This document shows, piece after piece, positions 7,377 through 15,991 of a stretch of DNA of 39,699 bases. Source of the DNA: Xanthomonas bonasiae (lineage in GTDB: Bacteria > Pseudomonadota > Gammaproteobacteria > Xanthomonadales > Xanthomonadaceae); the NCBI RefSeq assembly GCF_017163705.1, contig NZ_JAFIWB010000036.1:1-39699 (forward strand), in the 5' to 3' direction. The first letter of the stretch is position 1; every line of letters starts with the position of its first letter. The notes below the pieces were generated by a model, which had not been told where the DNA came from, searched no databases, and saw only the letters and a list, made by a program, of their open reading frames with translations. The position numbers and the translations under genes were made by a program.

Positions 7377-8631
7377 GGGTGGTCACCCGCTCCGGCACCG
7401 GCTTGGTCCGGTCCAACGTGGTCCAGACCGGCATGGTCAGGAAGAATCCGAAGTACAGCACGGTCAGCACGCGCCCGATGATGGTCTCGCTGGCATCGGT
7501 GCCGGGACCGGAACCGATCACCCCGAGCCAGACGAAGCACACCGCCAGCACGCCCAGCATCACCCTGGAGATCCAGCCGCGGTAGCGGATCGACTTGACC
7601 TTGGCGCGGTCCAGCCACGGCACCAGGAACAGGATCGCGATCGCCGAGAACATCACCAGCACGCCGCCCAGCTTGTTCGGCACCACCCGCAACATCGCGT
7701 AGTACGGCGTGTAGTACCACACCGGCTTGATGTGCTCGGGCGTGACCAGGCGGTTGGCCTCGGTGAAGTTGTCGTGCTCCAGGAACAGGCCGCCGAACGC
7801 GGGCACGAAGAAGATGATGAAGGCGCCGATCAGCAGCAGGAAGCCGACCCCGACCAGGTCCTTGACCGTGTAGTACGGGTGGAACGGAATGCCGTCGGCC
7901 GGCTTGTTCGGATCCCAGCGGTTGCCCTTCGGCCCCTTCTTGATCTCCACGCCGTCGGGGTTGTTGGAACCGACCTCGTGCAGCGCGCCCAGGTGCAGCA
8001 CCACCAGCAACAGCAGTACCAGCGGCAGCGCGATCACGTGCAGCGCGAAGAAGCGGTTGAGGGTGGCGTCGGACGGCAGGTAGTCGCCCATGATCCACTC
8101 GGTCAGGCCGTTGCCGATCACCGGGATCGCGCCGAACAGCGAGATGATCACCTTGGCGCCCCAGAACGACATCTGCCCCCACGGCAGCACGTAGCCCATG
8201 AAGGCCTCGGCCATCAGCACCAGGTAGATCAGCATGCCGAGGATCCACACCAGCTCGCGCGGCTTCTTGTAGCTGCCGTAGAGCAGCCCGCGGAACATGT
8301 GCAGGTACACCACGATGAAGAACAGCGAGGCGCCGGTGGAGTGCATGTAGCGGATCAGCCAGCCCCACTCCACGTCGCGCATGATGTACTCGACCGAGTT
8401 GAACGCCTCGGCCGCGCTGGTCTTGTAGTGCATCGTCAGGAAGATGCCGGTGACGATCTGGTTGACCAGCACCACCATCGCCAGCGAACCGAAGTAGTAC
8501 CAGAGGTTGAAGTTCTTCGGCGCGTAGTACTCGCTGACGTGCTTGCGGTAGAACGGCATCAGCCCCGGCGCGCGCTCGTTGACCCAGTCGAACACGTTGC
8601 CCGCGGTGCGGGTAAGGAGATTGTCGGCCAT
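7369..8631 (-). CDS. petB: Ubiquinol-cytochrome c reductase, cytochrome b
   Basis: The diheme, membrane-embedded core of complex III, holding the quinol-oxidising (Qo) and quinone-reducing (Qi) sites. The 420-residue protein has eight helices. Heme ligands are the histidines in RYMHST and YVVYLHMFRG-type helix B (14 apart, seen as MHST...YLHMF) and in FFALHVIA...VVLHLGALH of helix D, which are 15 apart rather than 14. The Qo cd-segment is GYVLPWGQMSFWGA, and the Qo loop motif reads PVWY in place of PEWY. It starts 3 bases after the petA stop and overlaps the small ORF downstream by eight bases. Confidence 0.97.
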   Translation of the reverse strand: MADNLLTRTAGNVFDWVNERAPGLMPFYRKHVSEYYAPKNFNLWYYFGSLAMVVLVNQIVTGIFLTMHYKTSAAEAFNSVEYIMRDVEWGWLIRYMHSTGASLFFIVVYLHMFRGLLYGSYKKPRELVWILGMLIYLVLMAEAFMGYVLPWGQMSFWGAKVIISLFGAIPVIGNGLTEWIMGDYLPSDATLNRFFALHVIALPLVLLLLVVLHLGALHEVGSNNPDGVEIKKGPKGNRWDPNKPADGIPFHPYYTVKDLVGVGFLLLIGAFIIFFVPAFGGLFLEHDNFTEANRLVTPEHIKPVWYYTPYYAMLRVVPNKLGGVLVMFSAIAILFLVPWLDRAKVKSIRYRGWISRVMLGVLAVCFVWLGVIGSGPGTDASETIIGRVLTVLYFGFFLTMPVWTTLDRTKPVPERVTTHD

Positions 8632-8634
8632 GGC

Positions 8635-9258
8635 TTACGCTGCCCCCTTCGCGGACGAACTGGGATCGACGCCGATGATCAGCGTGTTGTCGTCCTGATA
8701 GTGATGCGGGGGCACCAGCAGGTTGATCGGCGCAGGCACGCCCTGGAACACGCGGCCGGCCATGTCGAAGCGCGACTTGTGGCAGGGGCAGAAATAGCCG
8801 CCCTTCCATTCCGGATCGTAGGGTTCGGGGCGGATCTCGGCGACCATCTCCGGCGAGCAGCCCAGGTGCGTGCACAGCCCGACCAGCACCGAGATGTCGG
8901 GCTTGATCGAACGGCCCTCGCCCTTGATGTAGGCCGGCTGCTGGTCGGTGACCTCGGACTTGGGGTCCTTGAGCCGCCCATCCAGCGTCGGCAACGCATC
9001 CAGGATCGCCTTGGAACGCTTGACGATCCAGATCGGCTGACCGCGCCACTCCAGGATCAGGCGCTGGCCTTCCTGCAACGCGCTGATGTCGGCGGTGACC
9101 GGCGCACCGGCCAGTTTGGCCTTGGCGCTGGGGTTCCAGGACTTGATGAAAGGAACCGCGACGAAACCCGCACCCACCGCGCCCACCACCGCCGTGGTGG
9201 CGGTGAGAAAGCGGCGGCGTCCTGCATTAACAGAATCGTTGACCCCATCGTTGGCCAT
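8635..9258 (-). CDS. petA: Ubiquinol-cytochrome c reductase, Rieske iron-sulfur subunit
   Basis: The Rieske 2Fe-2S protein that takes the first electron from ubiquinol. The 207-residue protein has a twin-arginine signal (GRRRFLTATTA, about residues 13-23) leading into an uncleaved transmembrane anchor (VVGAVGAGFVAVPFI). The cluster ligands are in CTHLGC and CPCHKSRFD, supplying two cysteines and two histidines, with a disulfide pair. A lysine follows CPCH where many homologues have glycine. First gene of the operon; GGAG six bases before the ATG supports the start. Confidence 0.96.
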   Translation of the reverse strand: MANDGVNDSVNAGRRRFLTATTAVVGAVGAGFVAVPFIKSWNPSAKAKLAGAPVTADISALQEGQRLILEWRGQPIWIVKRSKAILDALPTLDGRLKDPKSEVTDQQPAYIKGEGRSIKPDISVLVGLCTHLGCSPEMVAEIRPEPYDPEWKGGYFCPCHKSRFDMAGRVFQGVPAPINLLVPPHHYQDDNTLIIGVDPSSSAKGAA

Positions 9259-9299
9259 CCGGCACTCCGATTTTTTGATTGGGTAGCATTAGGCTGCCA

Positions 9300-9323
9300 G
9301 CGGTTCGGTGGGGGTCGAACCGC
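9300..9323 (-). promoter_or_regulatory. Stem-loop in the petA leader
   Basis: Perfect 8-bp stem GCGGTTCG/CGAACCGC with an 8-base loop, within the untranslated leader between the predicted petA promoter and ATG. If transcription starts about seven bases after the -10, the hairpin lies very near the 5' end of the mRNA, where such structures often stabilise transcripts. It is not followed by a T-run on the minus strand, so it is not a classical terminator. Confidence 0.45.
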
Positions 9324-9337
9324 ATAAAATCCACTGC

Positions 9338-9367
9338 AGTGTAGCGGAACCCTTAACGCGCAGACAA
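9338..9367 (-). promoter_or_regulatory. Predicted sigma-70 promoter of petABC
   Basis: On the minus strand, -35 TTGTCT (bases 9367-9362), an 18-base spacer, and -10 TACACT (bases 9343-9338). Each box matches four of six consensus positions. It lies 80 bases before the petA ATG and directly after the end of the lytic transglycosylase gene, the only intergenic space available for a petA promoter. Confidence 0.5.
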
Positions 9368-9396
9368 TGCATCGTCGCGACGGCAACGAGAATGCC

Positions 9397-10353
9397 TCAA
9401 TGCGCCGTCGCCAGCACGCCGCGGTAGCGATCGGCGAGCACGCCGACGCGCTGCACGTAGCGCTGGGTCTCGCTGTACGGCGGCACCCCGCCGTGTTTGT
9501 CTACCGCGCCTTCGCCGGCGTTGTAGCCGGCGGCGGCCAGGGTCAGGTTGCCGTTGAAGCGCTTCAGCAGCCAGGCCAGGTACTGCACGCCGCCGCGGAT
9601 GTTCTGCGATGCATCGAACGAATCGCTGACCCCGAAGCGGCGCGCGGTCGGCGGCATCAGCTGCATCAGGCCCTGCGCGCCGGCACGGCTCAGCGCCATC
9701 GGGTTGTAGGCCGACTCGGCATGGATGATCGCGCGCACCACCGCCTCGTCGACCCCGTACTCGCGCGCGGCGGCGGCGATCTCGCTCTGGTAGGCGGTGG
9801 TGTTCAGCCGCACCGCACCGAAGTTCAGGCCGGGGTTGGCGCAGGCGTAGCAGGTCTCGATGAAGCTGTAGCGGATGGTGCGCACCGCGCCGAGGCTGGC
9901 GACCTGGGTCGGCCGTGCGCTGGTGTAGTGGCGCACGCCGTCCTTCATATAGGAATAGACCTGGCCGCTGACCACCCGCCGCGGCGCGGTACCGGTCATG
10001 GCAGGCACGGGGGCCACACTCTTCGGCGCCACGCTGGCGGCGACCGGCGTCGGCGCCGCGGCCGGCGTGCTGATGATGGTGGCCGGGGCGCCGGACTGCG
10101 GCGCGGCCAGGGTGACGACACCGCGATTGGACGCACGCTCGGTGGAGACTGCGGCAACCGCGGGCGCAGCACGTGCGGCGCGGCGGTCGGGCACATAGCT
10201 GCCAACCACGCTGCAACTGGCGCCGGCCACGCGCTTGCTGACGTAGCTGGGTACGCCGTCGCCACCGATGCATTTGTATAGGGTGCCCGCGCTGGCCGGC
10301 ATTGCCGACAGCGTTGCGATTGCCAGCCCCAGAAGCCCCACCATCCCCTTCAT
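9397..10353 (-). CDS. Secreted lytic transglycosylase (SLT/Slt70-like domain)
   Basis: A 318-residue protein with signal peptide (residues 1-22), a short DUF4124-like segment after it (TLYKCIGGDGVPSYVSKR), an alanine/proline-rich linker, and a C-terminal SLT lysozyme-like domain from about residue 185. The catalytic glutamate is Glu213 in IIHAESAYNP, followed by the family motifs GAQGLMQLMP, NIRGGVQYL and AGYNAGEGAV. Such enzymes cleave peptidoglycan to 1,6-anhydromuropeptides in the periplasm. The start at 10353 gives a clean signal peptide; the frame stays open upstream to 10728 over the WYL gene, which I treat as shadow. Confidence 0.9.
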   Translation of the reverse strand: MKGMVGLLGLAIATLSAMPASAGTLYKCIGGDGVPSYVSKRVAGASCSVVGSYVPDRRAARAAPAVAAVSTERASNRGVVTLAAPQSGAPATIISTPAAAPTPVAASVAPKSVAPVPAMTGTAPRRVVSGQVYSYMKDGVRHYTSARPTQVASLGAVRTIRYSFIETCYACANPGLNFGAVRLNTTAYQSEIAAAAREYGVDEAVVRAIIHAESAYNPMALSRAGAQGLMQLMPPTARRFGVSDSFDASQNIRGGVQYLAWLLKRFNGNLTLAAAGYNAGEGAVDKHGGVPPYSETQRYVQRVGVLADRYRGVLATAH

Positions 10354-10469
10354 GGCGGCGAGTGTCCCAACTTCGCCGGCGCTTGCCAAGTGCGCGGCGA
10401 CGGCAGCGGGACCGGCCGCCCGTTTCCATGCGAGCCGCGCGGCGCGCCCGGCCGGCTCGATCGGCCCGC

Positions 10470-11435
10470 TCACTCGGCCGCGCCCGGCAACTGCGCCAGC
10501 AGCTCGCCCAGCATGGCACGCAGCCCGGCGGTCACCGCCGCGTCGGCCTGCAGCGACACGAAGGGCACGCCCAGGGTCAGCAACTGCGCCGCCAGCCACG
10601 GCAATCCGTCGGCCAGCATCGACAGCCGGCAATAGCCGTCCTGCTCGGCCTCCAGGGTTCCGCACCAGGACGGAATGCGCGGCCCCAGGTCGCCCATGCT
10701 GCCGCGCAGGCGCACGCTCAGCCCGCACTGCAGCGGCAGCGGGCTGTGCCGGATCGCGTCGCGCACCATCGCGGCCGGATCGCGCGGCGGCAGGCGCAGC
10801 GCGATCGTCTCGCCCGGCTGCAGCGGCGGCACGATGCGTTCGGCGCGGAACGTCCGCCAGTCGGCACGCTCGCGGTCCCAGCCCAGCAGGTACCAGCGGC
10901 GCCCGTAGTTGACCAGGCGCAGCGGCTCGATCAGGCGCTGGCTGCGGCGCCCGGCATGGTCGCAGTAGCCGAAGCCGAGCAGGCGCCGATCGCGGCAGGC
11001 GCTGGCGATGCCGGTCAGCACCTGGGTGTCCGCCGCCGGCTCCTCACCCAGCGACAGGGTGACCGCCTGCAAGGCCCCGGCGCGCTGCCGCACCCGCGCC
11101 GGCAGCAGCGGGTCGAGCTTGGCCAGCACCCGCAGCGCGGTGTCCTCCAGGCCGCCCATGCTGGCGGCGGCCGCACGCAGTGCCACCGCGACCGTCACCG
11201 CCTCGTCGTCCTCGAACAGCAGCGGCAGCATCTGCGCACCGGCCGCCAATCGGTAGCCACCGCCAACGCCTGACGAGGCCTGCACCGCATAGCCCAGGGC
11301 GCGCAGGCGCTCGATGTCGCGGCGCAGGCTGCGCCGGTCCACGCCCAGGCGCTCGGCCAGCTCCGCGCCGGCCCAGACCCGGCGGGTCTGCAGCAGGCCG
11401 ATCAGGCGCAAGGTGCGGGAGGCAGGGGAAGCCAT
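10470..11435 (-). CDS. YafY-type transcriptional regulator with WYL domain
   Basis: A 321-residue DeoR-like helix-turn-helix regulator. The N-terminal HTH (RTLRLIGLLQTRRVWAGAELAERLGVDRRSLRRDIERL) is followed by a WYL ligand-sensing domain with the diagnostic RWYLLGWD at about residues 203-210 and a C-terminal WCX-type extension. It is divergent from the glutathione S-transferase gene at 11511, with a perfect inverted repeat between them, so it probably controls that gene and itself. Such pairs commonly respond to small electrophiles or metabolites, but the ligand is not known here. Confidence 0.9.
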   Translation of the reverse strand: MASPASRTLRLIGLLQTRRVWAGAELAERLGVDRRSLRRDIERLRALGYAVQASSGVGGGYRLAAGAQMLPLLFEDDEAVTVAVALRAAAASMGGLEDTALRVLAKLDPLLPARVRQRAGALQAVTLSLGEEPAADTQVLTGIASACRDRRLLGFGYCDHAGRRSQRLIEPLRLVNYGRRWYLLGWDRERADWRTFRAERIVPPLQPGETIALRLPPRDPAAMVRDAIRHSPLPLQCGLSVRLRGSMGDLGPRIPSWCGTLEAEQDGYCRLSMLADGLPWLAAQLLTLGVPFVSLQADAAVTAGLRAMLGELLAQLPGAAE

Positions 11436-11444
11436 GGCGCACGG

Positions 11445-11471
11445 TATTGCGGACAGAATCCGTCCGCAATA
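11445..11471. promoter_or_regulatory. Perfect 10-bp inverted repeat, probable WYL-regulator operator
   Basis: Arms TATTGCGGAC and GTCCGCAATA are exact reverse complements separated by seven bases. The repeat fills most of the gap between the divergent regulator (start 11435) and glutathione S-transferase (start 11511). In each direction the element contains TTGCGG 17 bases before a weak -10-like hexamer (TAGCGC on plus, TACCGT on minus), so a protein bound here would cover both putative promoters. Confidence 0.65.
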
Positions 11472-11510
11472 GCGCCTAGCATGGCCGCTCGATCACCGAG
11501 GAGAGCCGCC

Positions 11511-12131
11511 ATGCCCATCGCCGACCGCCATGTGACCCTGTACCACAACCCCAAATCCCGCTCCAAAGGCGTGCTGATCCTGCTCGAGGAACTGGGCGCC
11601 GACTACACGCTGGACCGCATCGACTTCGCCAGCGGCGCGCAGCTGGAACCGGCGTACCTGGCGATCAACCCGATGGGCAAGGTGCCGGCGATCGACCACG
11701 CCGGCGCGGTGGTCACCGAACAGGTGGCGATCTACCAATACCTGGCCGATCTGTACCCCGAAGCCGGGCTGGCGCCGGCGATGGGCGATCCGCGCCGCGG
11801 CCCCTACCTGCGCTGGCTGGCGTTCTACGGCTCGGCGTTCGAGCCGGCGGTGATCGACCGCGCGCTCAAGCGCGAGGCGCCGCCCCGGGCGATCTCGCCG
11901 TATGCCGACTGCGACACGGTGATGGGCGTGGTCGACGACCAGCTGGCGCGCGGCGACTACCTGCTCGGCGACCGCTGCACCGCGGCCGACGTGCTGTGGG
12001 GCAGCGCGCTGGGCTGGATGATCGGCTTCGGCCTGGTCGATCCGCCGGCGCCGACCCGCGCCTATGTCGAACGCATGGCGGCGCGGCCGGCGGTGCAGCG
12101 CGCGCAGGCGATCGATGCCGGAAGCGCCTGA
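11511..12131 (+). CDS. Glutathione S-transferase family protein
   Basis: A 206-residue two-domain glutathione S-transferase. The thioredoxin-like N-terminal domain (VTLYHNPKSRSKGVLILLEELGADYTLDRIDF) includes the cis-proline and gamma-glutamyl-binding segment GKVPAIDHAGAVVTEQVAIYQYLADLYP; the all-helical C-terminal domain ends with the N-capping-like TAADVLWGSALGWM. The start at 11511 follows a GAGGAG. A second ATG at 11481 has no good ribosome-binding site. The divergent WYL regulator suggests inducible detoxification of an unidentified electrophile. Confidence 0.88.
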   Translation: MPIADRHVTLYHNPKSRSKGVLILLEELGADYTLDRIDFASGAQLEPAYLAINPMGKVPAIDHAGAVVTEQVAIYQYLADLYPEAGLAPAMGDPRRGPYLRWLAFYGSAFEPAVIDRALKREAPPRAISPYADCDTVMGVVDDQLARGDYLLGDRCTAADVLWGSALGWMIGFGLVDPPAPTRAYVERMAARPAVQRAQAIDAGSA

Positions 12132-12229
12132 CGCAGCGGCATCTTCCCAGCGGGCAATCGGCACCGTACCATCTCGCCGCAGCTCAGCCGGGAAGCGCCG
12201 GCCGCCACCGTCACCAAGGAAGGAAACGC

Positions 12230-13300
12230 ATGCAAAAGACTCTCATCGCGATCTTGATCGTGGCGCTGTGCGCCGTAGGCGGCGGTTGGGCCTACACCGC
12301 ATGGAAGGGGCAACAGACCGCCGCCGTCGTGCCCGCGACGCTGCCCCCGCCGGCCAAGCCCGCGGCCAAGGGCGCCTCCGCCGATGCGGTCGCCGATGCC
12401 GCCGCCGGCAATGCGGTCGATGCGCAGCAGGGTCCGCAGCCGGAGGCGGCCAAGGACGCGACGACCGAGGAACCGAAGGCCGAGGGCGTCAAGTTCACCT
12501 ACGAATACGTGCCGCCGCGCGATCCGGCGCTGCAGGAAGCGTACGACTTCTCGGTCAAGATCGACATCCTGCATCGCCTGCCCGAGGTCAACGCGATGGA
12601 CGGGCTGCTGATGCTGCCCGGCCCGCTGCACCTGATCACCGCCGAGTGCAAGCAGACCAACGCCTTCTATTCGCCGACCAAGCACGAGCTGGTGCTGTGC
12701 TACGAAATGGTGGAGATGCTGATCAAGATCGGCGCCAGCCTGGGCGAGCAGAACCAGGACGACAGCTTCAGCGCGCGCTTCCTGCTGGCGAACACCCGCT
12801 TCATCATGCTGCACGAATTCGGCCATGCGCTGATCGACATGCTGAGCCTGCCCAGCACCGGCCGCGAGGAGGATTCGGCCGACCAGCTCGCCTCGTCGCT
12901 GATGCTGATGTTCATGGCCCCCAACGAGTCGCCCGGCGACCTGGCCGAGAACCTGCGGCTGGCCGGCCTGTTCTTCGTGCTCAACACCAAGGAGCAGTAT
13001 GGCGCGGCCGACTTCGCCGACGAGCACTCGCTCGGCCAGCAGCGCTTCTACAACCTGATGTGCATGCTGTACGGACGCGACCCGGGCAAGTACCTGCGCC
13101 TGGTGACCAGCGGCATGCTGCCCGAGGATCGCGCCCAGCGCTGCCCCACCGAGAGCAGCCGCATCACCACCGCCTGGGCCAAGCTGCTGCTGCCGCACAT
13201 CGCGCCCAAGTACCAGATGAGCGGCGAAGAAGCGCAGAAGCGCTACGAAGAGGCGAAGCGCAAGCAGGAAGAGAACGCCGAGTCGCCTTACGTGCGCTGA
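12230..13300 (+). CDS. DUF4344 putative zinc metallopeptidase, membrane-anchored
   Basis: A 356-residue protein with an N-terminal signal-anchor (residues 3-24), an alanine/proline-rich linker to about residue 90, and a domain resembling DUF4344. It has the zinc-binding motif HEFGH at residues 195-199 and a downstream [10 protein letters not shown] segment that could supply the third ligand, as in gluzincins. The C-terminus is charged ([16 protein letters not shown]) and probably helical. AAGGAAGG just before the ATG supports the start. It should act in the periplasm; the substrate is unknown. Confidence 0.75.
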   Translation: MQKTLIAILIVALCAVGGGWAYTAWKGQQTAAVVPATLPPPAKPAAKGASADAVADAAAGNAVDAQQGPQPEAAKDATTEEPKAEGVKFTYEYVPPRDPALQEAYDFSVKIDILHRLPEVNAMDGLLMLPGPLHLITAECKQTNAFYSPTKHELVLCYEMVEMLIKIGASLGEQNQDDSFSARFLLANTRFIMLHEFGHALIDMLSLPSTGREEDSADQLASSLMLMFMAPNESPGDLAENLRLAGLFFVLNTKEQYGAADFADEHSLGQQRFYNLMCMLYGRDPGKYLRLVTSGMLPEDRAQRCPTESSRITTAWAKLLLPHIAPKYQMSGEEAQKRYEEAKRKQEENAESPYVR

Positions 13301-13346
13301 GGCGCCTTCCGCGGCAGCGCGCCGCTCGCGGTGCCGGCGCGGCGCG

Positions 13347-13367
13347 GGGACGGCGGCGGGCCGTCCC
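13347..13367 (+). terminator. GC-rich hairpin after the DUF4344 gene
   Basis: Stem GGGACGG (13347-13353) pairs with CCGTCCC (13361-13367) across a seven-base loop. No T-run follows, so as an intrinsic terminator it is weak. It is the clearest structure in the 193-base gap between the metallopeptidase gene and miaB. Confidence 0.3.
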
Positions 13368-13493
13368 GCCGCGAAACGCCTTGCGCGGCGCCGGTTCGCC
13401 GCCGCCCGCCGCGGCAGTGCCGGTTCCCGATACAATGATCGGCTGATCGCAGCCATCGCCGGCCGCGCCCGCAACCCGTCTGGAGTAAGCGCC

Positions 13494-14960
13494 ATGCCCG
13501 GGACGCCAGCCCCCGTTTCGCCGATCGCGGCTCCCGCCGCGAGCGCCCCTGCCCTGTTGCCGCTGCCTGCCGCCCGGCCCGCGGCGCCTGCGGTGGTACG
13601 CGGCAAGCTGTACATCAAGACCCACGGTTGCCAGATGAACGAGTACGACTCGGCCAAGATGGCCGACGTGCTCGCCGCCGCCGAGGGCCTGGAACTGACC
13701 GACAACCCCGAAGAAGCCGACGTGGTGCTGGTCAACACCTGCTCGATCCGCGAGAAGGCGCAGGAGAAGGTGTTCAGCCAGCTCGGCCGCTGGAAGGCGC
13801 TGAAGGCCGGCGGCAAGCCGGTGATCATCGGCGTCGGCGGCTGCGTGGCGTCGCAGGAGGGCGAGGCGATCGTCAAGCGCGCGCCGTACGTGGACCTGGT
13901 GTTCGGCCCGCAGACCCTGCACCGGCTGCCGGAGCTGATCCGCGCGCGGCGCGAGTCGGGCAAGTCGCAGGTGGACATCAGCTTCCCCGAGGTCGAGAAG
14001 TTCGACCGCCTGCCGGAACCGCGCGCCGAAGGCCCGTCGGCGTTCGTGTCGATCATGGAAGGCTGCTCCAAGTACTGCTCGTTCTGCGTGGTGCCCTACA
14101 CCCGCGGCGAGGAGATCAGCCGGCCGTTCGAGGACGTGCTGGTGGAAGTGGCGCAGCTGGCCGCGCAGGGCGTGCGCGAGATCAACCTGCTCGGCCAGAA
14201 CGTCAACGCCTACCGTGGGCCCTACGCCGACGCCGAGGCCGGCGAGGAGCCGCAGTACGCCGACCTGGGCCTGCTGATCCGCAGCATCGCGCAGATCGAC
14301 GGCATCGGCCGCATCCGCTTCACCACCTCGCATCCGCTGGAGTTCAGCGATTCGCTGGTGGACGCGTATCGCGACGTGCCGCAGCTGGCCAACTACCTGC
14401 ATCTGCCGGTGCAGGCCGGCAGCGACCGCATCCTCAGCGCGATGAAGCGCGGCTATACCGCGCTGGAATTCAAGCAGAAGATCCGCAAGCTGCGCGCGGT
14501 GCGCCCGGACATCTCGATCAGTTCGGACTTCATCGTCGGCTTCCCCGGCGAGACCGACGCCGACTTCGACAAGACCATGAAGCTGATCGAGGACGTGGGT
14601 TTCGACCAGAGCTTCTCCTTCATCTACTCGCGCCGCCCGGGCACGCCCGCGGCGGACCTGGAAGACGACACTCCCGACGCGGTCAAGCACGCGCGGCTGG
14701 CGCGGCTGCAGGCGCACATCAACGCGCACTCGCTGCAACTCTCGCGCGACATGGTCGGCAGCGTGCAGACAGTGCTGGTCGAAGGCCCGTCGAAGAAGAA
14801 CCCGGCCGAACTCACCGGTAAGACCGAGAACATGCGCTCGGTGAACTTCCCCGGACACCCGCGCCTGGTCGGCCAGTTCGTCGAGGTGGCGATCACCGAG
14901 GCGCTGAGCAACTCGCTGCGCGGGCGCCTGGTGACTGCCGAGCAGGCCCCCGGCGCGTAG
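13494..14960 (+). CDS. miaB: tRNA-2-methylthio-N6-dimethylallyladenosine synthase MiaB
   Basis: MiaB is a radical-SAM enzyme that adds the methylthio group to i6A37 in tRNAs. The 488-residue protein has an N-terminal MTTase domain with Cys46 ([10 protein letters not shown]), Cys83 ([12 protein letters not shown]) and Cys117 (GGCVASQ) for the auxiliary cluster. The radical-SAM cluster CSKYCSFC has Cys191, Cys195 and Cys198, and a C-terminal TRAM domain follows. About 35 alanine/proline-rich residues precede the conserved KLYIKTHGC start, more than in E. coli; GGAG before the ATG supports this start, although a shorter form is possible. Confidence 0.96.
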   Translation: MPGTPAPVSPIAAPAASAPALLPLPAARPAAPAVVRGKLYIKTHGCQMNEYDSAKMADVLAAAEGLELTDNPEEADVVLVNTCSIREKAQEKVFSQLGRWKALKAGGKPVIIGVGGCVASQEGEAIVKRAPYVDLVFGPQTLHRLPELIRARRESGKSQVDISFPEVEKFDRLPEPRAEGPSAFVSIMEGCSKYCSFCVVPYTRGEEISRPFEDVLVEVAQLAAQGVREINLLGQNVNAYRGPYADAEAGEEPQYADLGLLIRSIAQIDGIGRIRFTTSHPLEFSDSLVDAYRDVPQLANYLHLPVQAGSDRILSAMKRGYTALEFKQKIRKLRAVRPDISISSDFIVGFPGETDADFDKTMKLIEDVGFDQSFSFIYSRRPGTPAADLEDDTPDAVKHARLARLQAHINAHSLQLSRDMVGSVQTVLVEGPSKKNPAELTGKTENMRSVNFPGHPRLVGQFVEVAITEALSNSLRGRLVTAEQAPGA

Positions 14961-14969
14961 CGCGCAGGT

Positions 14970-14992
14970 GCGCGCCGCGGCGGCCGGCGCGC
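14970..14992. terminator. Hairpin between convergent miaB and XRE regulator
   Basis: Stem GCGCGCCG (14970-14977) pairs with CGGCGCGC (14985-14992), loop of seven bases. It lies 10 bases after the miaB stop in the gap shared with the convergent regulator gene. There is no T-run on either side, so it may be a rho-independent-like or mRNA-end-protecting structure. Confidence 0.4.
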
Positions 14993-15035
14993 GTGACGCT
15001 GCCAGGCCTGCGCGACGCCAGGCCCGGCAACGGCG

Positions 15036-15830
15036 CTATGACGCCCGGCCGCGCCGGTTGCCGCCGGCGCGCGACGACGCGCCGGCCACCGGCGCATCCG
15101 CCACACGCAGGCTGTCGGCGATCGAGAACACCCATGGCCGCATCGCCGCCAGCATGCCGACGCTGCGCCGGCGTTCGCGCGGCAGGCTGACGTCCGCGTC
15201 GGCCGCCTCGCGGAACTCGACCACCAGCCGCTCCAGCTTGCGCCGCAACGCGGCGATCGACGCATCGCCCAGTTCGCGCACTTCCAGCGCCAGTAGCGCC
15301 TCCTGCGCGGCGAATGCGTCCTGCATGAATTCGCGGCTGGCCGCGCCCAGGTACCGCGCCCGCACCGGGCCGTCGTCGCGCCAGGAGAAGTCGCGCGCGA
15401 CCCGCAGCCGCACGCGATCGCCCGGCAGCAGCTCGATCAGGCCGACGCCGTCCAGGCGCGCCAGCAACTGCAGCAGTTCGGCAGGCGCCATCGCGTAGTC
15501 CGCCGCGATCGCCTCGCTGCGCCAGCCCTGGCACAACAGGTGGAACACCATCATCAGGCGCGGCGCATCGGCCAGCGCTTGTTCCTGGCGCAGGGTCAGC
15601 AGGCGGCGCGATTCGCGGGTGGCGCTGGCGGCGCGCGCCAGTTCGAAGAAATCGATCTCCAGCACCTCGCAGATTCGCTCCAGGCGATCCAGGTCCATGC
15701 GGCCGGTCGACAGGATGCGCTTGATCGTCGGTTCCGACACGCCGACCGCGGCCGCCAGGTCGGCATAGCGCCAGCCGCGCTCCTTCAGCAGTTGCTTCAG
15801 CGCAACGAGCAAACGTTCGCGTTCGAGCAT
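15036..15830 (-). CDS. XRE-family helix-turn-helix regulator
   Basis: A 264-residue DNA-binding protein. An N-terminal XRE HTH (WRYADLAAAVGVSEPTIKRILSTGRMDLDRLERICEVLEID, about residues 17-57) is joined to a long C-terminal part with a possible second winged-helix (APAELLQLLARLDGVGLIELLPGDRVRLRVARDFSWR) and an arginine-rich tail. The start is set at ATG 15830 where the HTH protein begins; the frame is open to 15935. It is divergent from the FAD-oxidase/methyltransferase pair with a 161-base gap, so it may regulate them. The effector is unknown. Confidence 0.82.
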   Translation of the reverse strand: MLERERLLVALKQLLKERGWRYADLAAAVGVSEPTIKRILSTGRMDLDRLERICEVLEIDFFELARAASATRESRRLLTLRQEQALADAPRLMMVFHLLCQGWRSEAIAADYAMAPAELLQLLARLDGVGLIELLPGDRVRLRVARDFSWRDDGPVRARYLGAASREFMQDAFAAQEALLALEVRELGDASIAALRRKLERLVVEFREAADADVSLPRERRRSVGMLAAMRPWVFSIADSLRVADAPVAGASSRAGGNRRGRAS

Positions 15831-15991
15831 GGACGCGGCATCCTGTGGAATGCGACGCAAGGTATCACAAAGCAATACTTCGATTTTCATAGTTGCGCAA
15901 GGCGATACCGGACGGCATGGTCGCCCGGCCTTCACCTTGATCGCCGCCCATCCTCCCCGACACGCTCCCGTGCGAACACCTGCTCAACGAC

